Positions 6,654-13,953 of a stretch of 14,588 nt of DNA are shown here, one piece after another. This stretch comes from GCA-002282575 sp964646525. Lineage in GTDB: Bacteria; Pseudomonadota; Gammaproteobacteria; Thiomicrospirales; Thiomicrospiraceae. The translations under genes and the position numbers were made by a program. Below the pieces are notes generated by a model. The model ran no database searches, was not told where the DNA came from, and saw only the letters and a program-made list of their open reading frames with translations. The first letter of the stretch is position 1, and each line of letters begins with the position of its first letter. The DNA lies in the NCBI GenBank assembly GCA_964646525.1, contig CAZYER010000038.1, positions 1-14,588 on the forward strand, given 5' to 3'.

Positions 6654-7425
6654 AAACCGCCCCCCTGCCCAAAAAGTACGCGAACAACGCGCCCAAGAAG
6701 CCGCCATTTATGGCGAAAATGCTTGTCGTGCCGCTTTACTTAGTCGTTTTGACGATGTGGTGAAAGCCTTTTTTACCGATGAAACTGCCCCTCGTTTTGC
6801 CGACGCCATGCGCGCTCTGGCAGCTTCTCGCAAAGCTTATAAAGTGGTGGATGAAGCCGAATTAGAGCGCATTACCGGCAGTAATCATCATGGTGGTGTG
6901 TCTTTGGTGGTAAAAAAGCCTCCAATTATCAGCGCACTGGATTATCTCGATGCTATGAGTGAAGCCAGTCATGACTGTGTGGTGGCGCTCGATGGCATTA
7001 GCAATCCGCACAATTTAGGCGCGATTATGCGCTCAGCAGCGCATTTTGGTGTGCAAGGACTTATTCTGCCCGATCCCGACTTGCTGTTTTCGGGTGCCGC
7101 AGCGCGTGTTGCCGAAGGCGGTGCTGAGGTGCTTTACCCCATTCAAGGTCAGGACTTTATTGCGGTGTTATCCTTATTTCGCAAAGCAGGCTATACCTTG
7201 TTAACCACGTCTAGCCATCGTGGTAAAGATTTGTACCGTACCAAATTGCCTGCTAAAACGGTGATTGTGTTTGGTGAAGAACAAAGCGGTGTGTCGAAAA
7301 AAGTAGCGACCATGGGTGACTTGCCGATCAAAATTCCCGGTACAGGTGCGGTAGAATCCTTGAATGTCAGTGTTGCCACCGCACTAATTTTGGGTGAATG
7401 GTGGCGTCAGGAAGGCGCGAATTAG
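6646..7425 (+). CDS. yfiF: YfiF-like SpoU/TrmH-family RNA 2'-O-methyltransferase
   Basis: A 259-residue SPOUT-class enzyme predicted to methylate a ribose 2'-hydroxyl in tRNA or rRNA using S-adenosylmethionine. An L30e-like RNA-binding part lies at about 20-90 (IYGENACRAAL, then HHGGVSLVVKK). The knotted catalytic domain has motif 1 SNPHNLGAIMRSA at 119-131 (Asn120, Arg129), motif 2 VIVFGEEQSGVS at 206-217 (Glu211) and motif 3 from IPGTGAVESLNVSVAT (230-245, Asn240). The segments VYGENAC-like, RKAYKVVDEAEL, EGGAE and GEWWRQ match E. coli YfiF more closely than RlmB, but the N-terminal extension of E. coli YfiF (about 90 residues) is absent. Starts inside the end of dctM. The RNA target is not known from sequence. 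Confidence 0.88.
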   Translation: MVKNRPPAQKVREQRAQEAAIYGENACRAALLSRFDDVVKAFFTDETAPRFADAMRALAASRKAYKVVDEAELERITGSNHHGGVSLVVKKPPIISALDYLDAMSEASHDCVVALDGISNPHNLGAIMRSAAHFGVQGLILPDPDLLFSGAAARVAEGGAEVLYPIQGQDFIAVLSLFRKAGYTLLTTSSHRGKDLYRTKLPAKTVIVFGEEQSGVSKKVATMGDLPIKIPGTGAVESLNVSVATALILGEWWRQEGAN

Positions 7426-7447
7426 GCTTTTTGTGGGAGTGATCAAC

Positions 7448-7873
7448 ATGGCAGCGATTATCTGGTTTGCGTTAACAGGACTACTGGTTATTGCAGAGTT
7501 ATTGCTCGGTAGTCTTTATTTGTTGGCATTGGGTTCAGGCACTTTGGCAGCGGGTCTGGTTGCTTATTGGGAGTATGGGCTGTCTTGGCAATTACTCACG
7601 GCTTTTGGTTTGTCATCGTTAGCGGCATGGATTGTTTGGCTTAATCGACGCAGTAATCAAACTAAGTCCGAAGCGACGGATGATCCTGATGTTGGTCAGA
7701 CAGTGGTGGTGGTCTCCCTAACACCCTTATTGGTGCATTATCGAGGTGCTGATTGGCAAGCGGAGTGGCATCTTAATCAGCCCCCAGAAGCGCAAGTAGG
7801 CGCAGAATATTGCATTATTGCCAAACATGCCAATCGCTTGGTGATCGGCAGCCATTTCACTTATTCATCTTAA
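7448..7873 (+). CDS. NfeD-like (YbbJ-type) membrane protein
   Basis: A 141-residue protein: a hydrophobic N-terminal half with two or three membrane segments (about 4-42 and 48-66), a charged linker at 67-82 (RRSNQTKSEATDDPD), then a small OB-fold-like domain at about 83-138. This is the short NfeD class, without the ClpP-like protease domain of long NfeD proteins. It pairs with the stomatin-like protein encoded 13 bases downstream, as YbbJ pairs with QmcA in E. coli, and is thought to bind or stabilise it. Start: ATG at 7448 has GGAG (7436-7439) eight bases upstream. A longer reading from 7394 would overlap the methyltransferase gene and put charged residues before the first membrane helix, so it is not used. 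Confidence 0.88.
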   Translation: MAAIIWFALTGLLVIAELLLGSLYLLALGSGTLAAGLVAYWEYGLSWQLLTAFGLSSLAAWIVWLNRRSNQTKSEATDDPDVGQTVVVVSLTPLLVHYRGADWQAEWHLNQPPEAQVGAEYCIIAKHANRLVIGSHFTYSS

Positions 7874-7886
7874 GAGGAACAATATC

Positions 7887-8774
7887 ATGGAACCGACTAT
7901 TTTTGCTTTATTTATGTTGATTGCCGTCGCTGTGGTGGTGATTGCCAAGGGAATTGTCATTGTGCCACAGCAAATGGCGTTTGTTGTTGAGCGACTAGGG
8001 CGTTATAACGGTACGCTGGATGCGGGTTTGCATATCATCATTCCGATGATTGATCGCATTGCTTATCGTCATTCGTTAAAAGAAATACCGATGGATGTTG
8101 CACCTCAAGTCTGTATTACGCGTGATAACACGCAAGTGCAAATCGACGGTATTTTGTACTACCAAGTGACCGACGCTAAGCTCGCCTCTTATGGTAACGA
8201 AAACTACAGCATGGCAATTGAAAGTCTGGCTAAAACTTGTTTGCGTTCGGAAGTCGGTAAGCGCGAGTTAGATAAGTTGCTAGAAGACCGTCAAACCATA
8301 AACGTGGCGGTAGTCAGTGCCTTAGATGAAGCCTCGATTACTTGGGGTGTGAAAACCTTGCGTTACGAAATTAAAGACATTAATCCACCGCATGAGGTAC
8401 TCGCTTCAATGCAGTTACAAATTACCGCAGAGCGCGAAAAACGTGCCGCTATTGCCCGTGCTGAAGGCGAGAAACAAGCGGCGATTGCTCAGTCAGAGGG
8501 TGAAAAACAAGCCGCCATTAACGCCGCCACAGGCGAAGCCGAAGCTTTACGTTTAGTCGCTGAGGCTAATGCTGACGCTATCGCTAAAGTTGCTGCCGCC
8601 ACCGAGTTAGCGGGCGGTATGCAAGCAGTGAATTTAAAAGTGGCAGAACAGTATGTGCAAGCCTTCGCTCAACTAGCGAAAACCGGTAATACCATTATTG
8701 TCCCCGCCAATGTTTCCGATGTCTCAGGTATGTTAGCCAGCGCCATGAGTGTGCTGAATACGGTGAAGAAGTAG
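7887..8774 (+). CDS. qmcA: SPFH/stomatin-like protein (QmcA/paraslipin type)
   Basis: A 295-residue membrane-anchored protein that forms large oligomers and organises membrane microdomains or modulates membrane proteases. Residues 5-25 are an N-terminal anchor; 26-180 are the SPFH (prohibitin-homology) domain, beginning IVPQQMAFVVERLGRY and including the family segment INPPHEVLASMQLQ at 165-178. Then comes a coiled coil with three 11-residue repeats (187-219) and a C-terminal alanine-rich part ending in a hydrophobic stretch (VSGMLASAMSVLN). Length is close to E. coli QmcA (305), though several segments resemble the paraslipin/SLP2 branch. RBS AGAGGA seven bases before the ATG. Last gene of the presumed dctQM operon; convergent with the flavoprotein gene, only 28 bases away, with no obvious terminator hairpin. 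Confidence 0.9.
   Translation: MEPTIFALFMLIAVAVVVIAKGIVIVPQQMAFVVERLGRYNGTLDAGLHIIIPMIDRIAYRHSLKEIPMDVAPQVCITRDNTQVQIDGILYYQVTDAKLASYGNENYSMAIESLAKTCLRSEVGKRELDKLLEDRQTINVAVVSALDEASITWGVKTLRYEIKDINPPHEVLASMQLQITAEREKRAAIARAEGEKQAAIAQSEGEKQAAINAATGEAEALRLVAEANADAIAKVAAATELAGGMQAVNLKVAEQYVQAFAQLAKTGNTIIVPANVSDVSGMLASAMSVLNTVKK
8445..8543 (+). repeat. Three tandem 11-codon repeats in the SPFH coiled coil
   Basis: Residues 187-197 (AAIARAEGEKQ), 198-208 (AAIAQSEGEKQ) and 209-219 (AAINAATGEAE) align without gaps. The first two differ at two positions. DNA copies have diverged at third positions, so this is an old protein repeat and not a recent duplication. Hendecad repeats of this kind are typical of SPFH coiled coils. 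Confidence 0.8.
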
Positions 8775-8802
8775 TTGTAGCTGGTTGCTTGTGGTGTGGG
8801 TG

Positions 8803-10011
8803 TTAAATGCTCATGCCGCAAGCGACGCCGCTCGCCCAAGCCCATTGAAAGTTAAAGCCACCTAAATCACCCGTTACGTCTAACACTTCACCAATAAAAT
8901 ACAGCCCAGGTTGTGTTAAGGCTTCCATGCTTTTCGAGGAAATGGCTTGCGTATCAACACCGCCGACCGTCACTTCAGCTTTGTGGTAACCGTCGGTGCC
9001 ACTGGGGGTGAGCGTCCAGCGTTGTAGATTATGCGCCCATTGGCGTAGGCTGTCGTCGGACAGTTCGGCTGGTTTGCCATCAAGCGGATAAAGCTGCCAA
9101 TAATAGTCGGCCAAGCGTTTGGGTAGCTGAGTGCGTAACCAAGGACGAAGTTCTTTGTTGTGTGCTTTTAAGTTCAGCACGGCAGCAACCACATCAACGT
9201 CAGGAAGTAAATTGAGTTGAATTGAGCGTTCCGTTTGCCAAACATTAGAAATTTGCAGCGTGGCAGGACCACTAATACCCGTGTGGGTGAACAGCAGATT
9301 ACGTGTCCAGCTTCGTCCCTCACACGTTAATGTTGCGGGTAAGGCAATACCAGACAATTCCGACCAGTTTGGCAGATCAATGGTTAAGCCCACTAAGCCA
9401 GGTCTGGGAGCGATGAGCGGCAAGTTGAATTGTTTGGCAATGCGATAGCCAAAATCGCTCGCTTTCAGCTTGGGAAAAGATAAAGCACCCGTGGCAATCA
9501 CCAATTTATCGGTGCTGAAAATGCCTTGCGAGGTGTGCAGCAAATAACCTGTATCAGCTCCCTCTCCTGTTGGGAGAGGGTTGGGGTAAGAGGTGACTTG
9601 ATGAATCGCACAATTCAAGCTGAATTCAACCCCTGCCCACTCACATTCGGTGCGCAGCATGGCGATGATCTTACCCGCGCCATTCAGCGTAAACAACTGA
9701 CCATGTTCGCGCTCTTCATAGTCGATACCATGACGCTCCACCAGTTCAATGAATGCCGTGGAAGGATAGCGCGCTAAGGCAGATTTAACAAAGTGCGGAT
9801 TTTGACAATGATAGTTGCTGGGTGTGACTTGCCGATTGGTAAAGTTGCACTTACCACCACCGGAAATGCGAATTTTAGCGCCCGCCTTGGGCGCATGGTC
9901 GAGTATCAATACCCGTTTACCGCGGTAGCCAGCCGTTGCAGCGCACATCATGCCCGATGCGCCTGCACCGATTACAATCACATCCCAGAAGCTGGTGGGG
10001 GCAGTTGCCAT
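8803..10011 (-). CDS. HI0933/YhiN-family FAD-binding flavoprotein
   Basis: A 402-residue predicted NAD(P)/FAD-dependent oxidoreductase of unknown substrate. The N-terminal Rossmann motif VIGAGASGMMCA (13-24) binds FAD. The family signature ISGGGKCNFTN is at 49-59, VIATGALSFPK at 171-181, a LFTHTGISGPATLQIS segment at 240-255, KAEVTVGGV at 344-352, and the C-terminal FAD-contacting GEVLDVTGDLGGFNFQWAW at 374-392. It begins 4 bases after gpmI with no clear ribosome-binding site, so coupled translation is likely. Oddity: residues about 141-152 (YPNPLPTGEGA) do not look like the family and are encoded by a REP-like palindrome lying in frame. Function in the family is not firmly known. Confidence 0.9.
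   Translation of the reverse strand: MATAPTSFWDVIVIGAGASGMMCAATAGYRGKRVLILDHAPKAGAKIRISGGGKCNFTNRQVTPSNYHCQNPHFVKSALARYPSTAFIELVERHGIDYEEREHGQLFTLNGAGKIIAMLRTECEWAGVEFSLNCAIHQVTSYPNPLPTGEGADTGYLLHTSQGIFSTDKLVIATGALSFPKLKASDFGYRIAKQFNLPLIAPRPGLVGLTIDLPNWSELSGIALPATLTCEGRSWTRNLLFTHTGISGPATLQISNVWQTERSIQLNLLPDVDVVAAVLNLKAHNKELRPWLRTQLPKRLADYYWQLYPLDGKPAELSDDSLRQWAHNLQRWTLTPSGTDGYHKAEVTVGGVDTQAISSKSMEALTQPGLYFIGEVLDVTGDLGGFNFQWAWASGVACGMSI
9560..9592. repeat. REP-like GC-rich palindrome inside the flavoprotein gene
   Basis: CCCTCTCC (9560-9567), loop TGTTG, GGAGAGGG (9573-9580), followed by TTGGGGTAAGAGG. The same kind of sequence, a CCCTCTCC/GGAGAGGG stem with a TTGGGGTgAGgG tail, occurs as a dispersed extragenic element in many proteobacteria. 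Here it is in frame and encodes NPLPTGEG on the minus strand. Only one copy is in this window. Confidence 0.72.
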
Positions 10012-10015
10012 TAGA

Positions 10016-11569
10016 TTAATGAACGAGACTGGTTCCGGTCATTTCTTTGGGTTGCTCAATCCCCATCATGTGCAAAATGGTCGGCATCACATCGGGTAAT
10101 GAACCGCCTTCAGCGCGCACTTGGAAAGGGCGATCACTCATTACCACCAGCGGCACTAGGTTGGTGGTGTGTGCTGTGTGTGGTTGACCCGTGACAGGGT
10201 CGCGTAGTTGTTCGATGTTGCCGTGGTCGGCGGTAACGATCATCTCGCCACCGATTTGTTTCATTGCCGCCATCACCTTGCCTAACGCTGTATCGACTGC
10301 TTCCACCGCCTGAATACAAGCGGGCAAGATACCCGAATGACCGACCATATCGGGATTAGCGAAGTTACAAATAAAGGTATCGTATTTGCCCGATAAAATG
10401 GCTTCCACCAATTTATCCGACACTTCAGCCACGCTCATTTCGGGTTGCAAGTCATAGGTAGCCACTTTGGGTGATGGCACCAAAATACGATCTTCACCGG
10501 GGTAAGGCACTTCAATACCGCCATTCATAAAGAAAGTCACATGAGCGTATTTTTCGGTTTCTGCAATACGTAACTGGGTTAAACCTAGGTTAGAGACATA
10601 TTCACCGAAGGTATTAGCCAAGCTCGTTGAGCCAAAGGCGACTTCCGCACCATACAAAGGCGCAAAGTCTTTATGGTATTCGGTCATGGTAACAAAGTGC
10701 GATAATTGCACTTTACACTGACGTTCAAAGCCATCAAAATCGGGTTGAATAAAGGCGCGACTGATCTGACGCACGCGATCCGAGCGGTAGTTCACAAAAA
10801 TCAGCGCATCGCCATCTTCCATGCGCACGCCTTCACCAATGCAGGTAGGAGCGATGAATTCATCGGTTTCACCACGCGCATAAGCCTCTTCAACCGCTGC
10901 TAAGGCACTGTCGGCCTGATGTTCCGCCATGCCGCCACAAATCAAATGATAGGCCTTACTCACGCGCTCCCAGCGGTTATCACGATCTAAGGCAAAATAG
11001 CGCCCAATGATGCTGACAATGGCAGCATTGGGGTGATCCTGTAAAAAGTGATTCAGCTGCTCAATGTACTCTAGCGCACTTTTTGGTGCCACATCACGCC
11101 CATCGCTAAACACATGAATGTTAATGCGCTGAATGCCACGATCACTGGCCATTTTAATCGCTGCTTTTAGATGGTAAATGTGTGCGTGTACGCCACCATC
11201 AGACAGCAACGCCAACAGATGCAGGGCTTTACCATTGTTAGCAAGAGTATCTAAGGTGCGCACAAAGGTTGGATTGGTGAAGAAATCACCATCACTAATC
11301 GCTTTAGAGATGCGCGTTAATTCCTGATAAACGACTCGACCTGCACCGAGGTTTAAGTGACCCACTTCCGAGTTACCCATTTGTCCATCGGGTAGTCCTA
11401 CCACCATGCCAGAGGTGTTAATGAGGGTGTGCGGATAAGACTGCCACAGCGCATCGAAATTGGGCGTATTAGCCAAAGCAATGGCATTATAGTCGCTGGA
11501 TTCGCGGTAGCCCCAACCATCAAGAATAATCAGACCAGTTGGTTTGTGTTGGGGGCGTAAGTCGCTCAT
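10016..11569 (-). CDS. gpmI: Cofactor-independent phosphoglycerate mutase GpmI
   Basis: A 517-residue cytosolic manganese-dependent enzyme that interconverts 3- and 2-phosphoglycerate in glycolysis and gluconeogenesis. Key residues: Asp17 in ILDGWGYR, the phosphorylated Ser67 in GQMGNSEVGH, substrate-binding GGVHAH (125-130), DGRD (156-159) and NYRSDR (260-265), Lys/His of ETEKYAH (337-343), and metal ligands in DMVGH (407-411), TADHGN (446-451) and HTAHTT (464-469). Start: ATG at 11569 has AGGA nine bases upstream and gives the usual family length. The frame stays open to 11683, but the extra 38 residues have no family similarity and would span a good -10 box at 11609-11614. Precedes the flavoprotein gene; divergent from the rhodanese operon, as in E. 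coli. Confidence 0.95.
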   Translation of the reverse strand: MSDLRPQHKPTGLIILDGWGYRESSDYNAIALANTPNFDALWQSYPHTLINTSGMVVGLPDGQMGNSEVGHLNLGAGRVVYQELTRISKAISDGDFFTNPTFVRTLDTLANNGKALHLLALLSDGGVHAHIYHLKAAIKMASDRGIQRINIHVFSDGRDVAPKSALEYIEQLNHFLQDHPNAAIVSIIGRYFALDRDNRWERVSKAYHLICGGMAEHQADSALAAVEEAYARGETDEFIAPTCIGEGVRMEDGDALIFVNYRSDRVRQISRAFIQPDFDGFERQCKVQLSHFVTMTEYHKDFAPLYGAEVAFGSTSLANTFGEYVSNLGLTQLRIAETEKYAHVTFFMNGGIEVPYPGEDRILVPSPKVATYDLQPEMSVAEVSDKLVEAILSGKYDTFICNFANPDMVGHSGILPACIQAVEAVDTALGKVMAAMKQIGGEMIVTADHGNIEQLRDPVTGQPHTAHTTNLVPLVVMSDRPFQVRAEGGSLPDVMPTILHMMGIEQPKEMTGTSLVH

Positions 11570-11605
11570 CGGTGCAAGTCCTATCATAGAATTAACATTA
11601 ATCTT

Positions 11606-11634
11606 TTCATTATAGCGAAAAAATCGGTTAGAAT
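11606..11634 (+). promoter_or_regulatory. Probable promoter of the rhodanese-grxC-secB-gpsA operon
   Basis: TTCATT (11606-11611) and TAGAAT (11629-11634) with exactly 17 bases between. The -10 box matches 5 of 6 consensus positions, the -35 box 3 of 6. The leader would be about 40 bases. It overlaps the opposing gpmI promoter. Confidence 0.45.
11609..11614 (-). promoter_or_regulatory. -10 box of the gpmI promoter
   Basis: A perfect TATAAT on the minus strand within CGCTATAATG. No good -35 hexamer is seen at 16-18 bases. Transcription would start near 11602, about 33 bases before the chosen gpmI ATG and downstream of the farthest in-frame start, which supports the shorter gpmI reading. Confidence 0.55.
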
Positions 11635-11681
11635 CATGACCATTATTTGACACACAGACATGATTAAAAGGGTATGAGCGC

Positions 11682-12122
11682 ATGGAATCGGCTTTAGTTA
11701 TAGAGTTTATGCAGCAACAGTGGTTGTTAATGTTGGCACTGATGATTGTGCTGTTTATGCTATTCCAAAGTCATTTTGGCGATAAACTTTCTGGTTATGC
11801 CAGCATTGCCCCAGAGCAAGCAGTGCGTATGATGAATGACGGTGCTTTTGTTCTGGATGTCCGATCTATTGATGAGTTCCGCAGTGGTCATTTAACGGGT
11901 GCGAAAAACCTATCAGTAGCGGATTTGCCTAGCAAGCTAGAGTCGTTAGAAGCGCATAAAGCTGGTCCAACGATTGTTTACTGTGAAAGTGGTATGCGCT
12001 CTGCGCGTGCTTGCGGCATCTTGCGTAAAGCGGGTTTTGAGCAGTTGCATAATTTGTCGGGTGGTATCAGCGCATGGCGCGGTGCCAATTTGCCGATTGT
12101 GAAACACGGCAAGAAAAAATAA
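11682..12122 (+). CDS. yibN: Membrane-anchored rhodanese-domain protein (YibN position)
   Basis: A 146-residue single-domain rhodanese. Residues about 13-29 form one N-terminal membrane segment; the rhodanese domain covers about 42-140, with VLDVRSIDEFRSGHLTGAKNL (57-77) and the active-site loop YCESGMRS with Cys101, the residue that carries sulfane sulfur. By position it is the counterpart of E. coli YibN, but E. coli YibN, as I recall it, has no cysteine in that loop, so this copy looks catalytically competent where E. coli's is not. Sulfur donor and acceptor unknown. ATG at 11682 has AAGGG nine bases upstream. First gene of a four-gene operon, 13 bases before grxC. Confidence 0.9.
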   Translation: MESALVIEFMQQQWLLMLALMIVLFMLFQSHFGDKLSGYASIAPEQAVRMMNDGAFVLDVRSIDEFRSGHLTGAKNLSVADLPSKLESLEAHKAGPTIVYCESGMRSARACGILRKAGFEQLHNLSGGISAWRGANLPIVKHGKKK

Positions 12123-12135
12123 AAGGCCTTTCGGT

Positions 12136-12420
12136 ATGAACCCCATTGTTATTTATACGTCTACCATCTGCCCCTATTGCACCATGGCTAAGCGTTTATT
12201 GGAACGCAAAGGCATTACCGAATTGACCGAGATTAATGCTGGTCTCAGTCGCGAAGTCTGGCAAGAGATGACAACGAAAACGGGGCGTCGTACTGTACCG
12301 CAAATTTTTATTGGTGATGTGCATGTCGGTGGTTACGATGACTTATCTGCGCTAGACCGAGCAGGCAAACTCGATGCCTTGCTCGGTGTGGAAACCATCG
12401 ACCGCTCCGATGTCACCTAA
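12136..12420 (+). CDS. grxC: Glutaredoxin 3 (GrxC)
   Basis: A 94-residue cytosolic dithiol glutaredoxin that reduces disulfides and glutathione mixed disulfides with electrons from glutathione. The active site CPYC is at 12-15 after the IVIYTSTI strand; RTVPQIFIGDVHVGGYDDL at 52-70 supplies the cis-proline loop and the GG-D glutathione-binding turn. It is about ten residues longer than E. coli Grx3, with an acidic tail (ETIDRSDVT). Start ATG at 12136; AAGG nine bases upstream lies in a small AAAGGCCTTT palindrome. Conserved position between the rhodanese gene and secB. Confidence 0.95.
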   Translation: MNPIVIYTSTICPYCTMAKRLLERKGITELTEINAGLSREVWQEMTTKTGRRTVPQIFIGDVHVGGYDDLSALDRAGKLDALLGVETIDRSDVT

Positions 12421-12472
12421 GCTAATTTAGTCATCTTAATCATTTTTATAGAACCTATTACAGAGAATCTTC

Positions 12473-12910
12473 ATGAGCGAACAAGCTAACGCCCCACATT
12501 TTGTTATCGAAAAAATCTACCTAAAAGACGTGTCTTTTGAATCGCCGATGGCACCACGCGTGTTCACCATGCCCTTCGATTCTAGCCTAGATTTGCAAGT
12601 TAAAGTCGAGCCTGAACAAGTGGGCGATCATCACTGGCAAGTCACCTTGCGTATTACTGCTACAGTGCGCTTGGCCGATCAAGTGGCTTTCTTGGCCGAA
12701 GTCGAACAAGCCGGTTTATTTGCCATGGCTAATTTTGAAGCCGAAGCGATTAACAGCTTACTGAACAGCTACTGCCCGACTCTGCTCTTCCCTTATGCGC
12801 GTGAAACCATTGCCAACCTATCGTTAAAAGCAGGTTTCCCTCCGTTAGAATTACAACCGATTAATTTCGAAGCCTTGCATAACGAACAGATGGCGAACGA
12901 GCAGGGCTAA
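12473..12910 (+). CDS. secB: Protein-export chaperone SecB
   Basis: A 145-residue cytosolic chaperone that works as a tetramer, keeps preproteins unfolded and delivers them to SecA. Characteristic stretches are IYLKDVSFESP at 15-25, the hydrophobic groove region with GLFAMANF (81-88), and the C-terminal CPTLLFPYARETIANL (101-116) followed by GFPPLELQPINFEAL (121-135). Slightly shorter than E. coli SecB (155). The 52-base gap from grxC holds no clear hairpin or promoter; AGAGAA precedes the ATG. The barrel protein and SPOR protein in this window are plausible clients by general role only. Confidence 0.96.
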   Translation: MSEQANAPHFVIEKIYLKDVSFESPMAPRVFTMPFDSSLDLQVKVEPEQVGDHHWQVTLRITATVRLADQVAFLAEVEQAGLFAMANFEAEAINSLLNSYCPTLLFPYARETIANLSLKAGFPPLELQPINFEALHNEQMANEQG

Positions 12911-12914
12911 GCCG

Positions 12915-13901
12915 ATGCGAATTGCGGTATTAGGGGCAGGCGCTTGGGGGATTGCGCTGGCCATGCAGTTGGTTCGAGCAGGACAACAAGTGAATCTGTG
13001 GGCGCATAAAGCCAGTGTTGCCGAATCTTTGCAACAAAGCCGTCGCACACCTTTGTTGCCCGATATTGAGTTGCCCGAAAGCATTCAGGTCACGCACGAT
13101 TTGGTGGCTGCCTTAACCAGCGCACAAGGCTTGCTGATTGTCGTGCCCAGTCATGCCTTTAATGGACTGTTACAGCAGTTAGCTCAACTGCCTGTAGGTC
13201 AGTTGCCGCCTTATGTCGCTTGGGCGACTAAGGGTTTCGATCAAGATTCCCATGAACTGCTCCATCAGCAAGTGCATCACTATTTACCGCAAGTGTCGGG
13301 TACCGTGATTTCGGGGCCAACCTTTGCCCATGAAGTGGCCTTGGGCTTGCCGACGGCTATTGTCGCCGCCAGTGATCAAGCCAGCATCAGCGACTGGTGG
13401 GCGAAGCGACTACATCACGCGCATTTTCGTGTTTACACCAATACCGATGTTACGGGTGTCGAAGTGGGTGGCGCGATGAAAAACGTCATGGCCATTGCCG
13501 CTGGTGTCTCCGATGGGCTGGGTTTTGGTGCTAATGCCCGTGCCGCTTTAGTGGCTCGCTCCTTGGCCGAACTCATGCGCTTAGGGCAAGCCTTGGGTGC
13601 GCAAGCCGATACGCTAATGGGTTTGGCAGGATTGGGCGATTTGGTACTCACCTGTACCGACGACCAATCGCGTAACCGTCGTTTTGGCATGGCACTAGCA
13701 CAGGGGCAAAGTGTTGCCCAAGCCGAGCAAGCCCTAGGCACGGTGGAAGGGTTATTGGCGGTGCGCAGTGTGATAGCGATTGCCCAGCAACATCAACTGG
13801 ATTTACCGATTGTGCAAGCCGTGTACCAAGTGGTGTCGGGAGCACTTTCGCCCAAGGCGGCTGTTGCTCAGTTGTTAGCCAGAGAGCCAGGTGCTGAGTA
13901 G
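12915..13901 (+). CDS. gpsA: Glycerol-3-phosphate dehydrogenase [NAD(P)+] GpsA
   Basis: A 328-residue cytosolic enzyme that reduces dihydroxyacetone phosphate to sn-glycerol-3-phosphate, the backbone for phospholipids and the substrate of PlsY. The N-terminal Rossmann motif GAGAWG is at 7-12; WATKG with Lys106 and SGPTFAHEVA (133-142) follow; the catalytic lysine is Lys189 in GGAMKNVMAIAAG; GLAGLGDLVLTC is at 236-247 and the phosphate-binding SRNRRFG at 252-258. Four bases separate its ATG from the secB stop, and GAGCAGGG at the end of secB serves as ribosome-binding site, so translation is probably coupled. E. coli has cysE next; here an unrelated secreted protein follows. Confidence 0.96.
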   Translation: MRIAVLGAGAWGIALAMQLVRAGQQVNLWAHKASVAESLQQSRRTPLLPDIELPESIQVTHDLVAALTSAQGLLIVVPSHAFNGLLQQLAQLPVGQLPPYVAWATKGFDQDSHELLHQQVHHYLPQVSGTVISGPTFAHEVALGLPTAIVAASDQASISDWWAKRLHHAHFRVYTNTDVTGVEVGGAMKNVMAIAAGVSDGLGFGANARAALVARSLAELMRLGQALGAQADTLMGLAGLGDLVLTCTDDQSRNRRFGMALAQGQSVAQAEQALGTVEGLLAVRSVIAIAQQHQLDLPIVQAVYQVVSGALSPKAAVAQLLAREPGAE

Positions 13902-13953
13902 TCACCAAGTTGTGTTGCTTTAGTTTCATTCTTCATTATTCAAGGGGTTGATG

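Noticed and set aside
7394..7447. Longer NfeD-like reading starting at 7394
   Set aside because: It overlaps the end of the methyltransferase gene, lacks a ribosome-binding site, and adds charged residues before the membrane helix; ATG 7448 has GGAG at good distance.
8445..8543. The repeated DNA in the SPFH gene as a tandem or mobile repeat
   Set aside because: Copies differ at many third codon positions while the 11-residue protein pattern is kept, so it is a coiled-coil repeat under protein-level selection.
11647..11675. Perfect TTGACA at 11647 as the -35 box of the rhodanese operon
   Set aside because: At 17 bases there is only GGGTAT as -10, and the transcript would start at or beyond the ribosome-binding site and start codon.
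11570..11683. Longer gpmI reading starting at 11683
   Set aside because: The extra 38 residues have no family similarity, the frame would overlap the first codon of the rhodanese gene on the other strand, and a TATAAT box for gpmI lies inside it.
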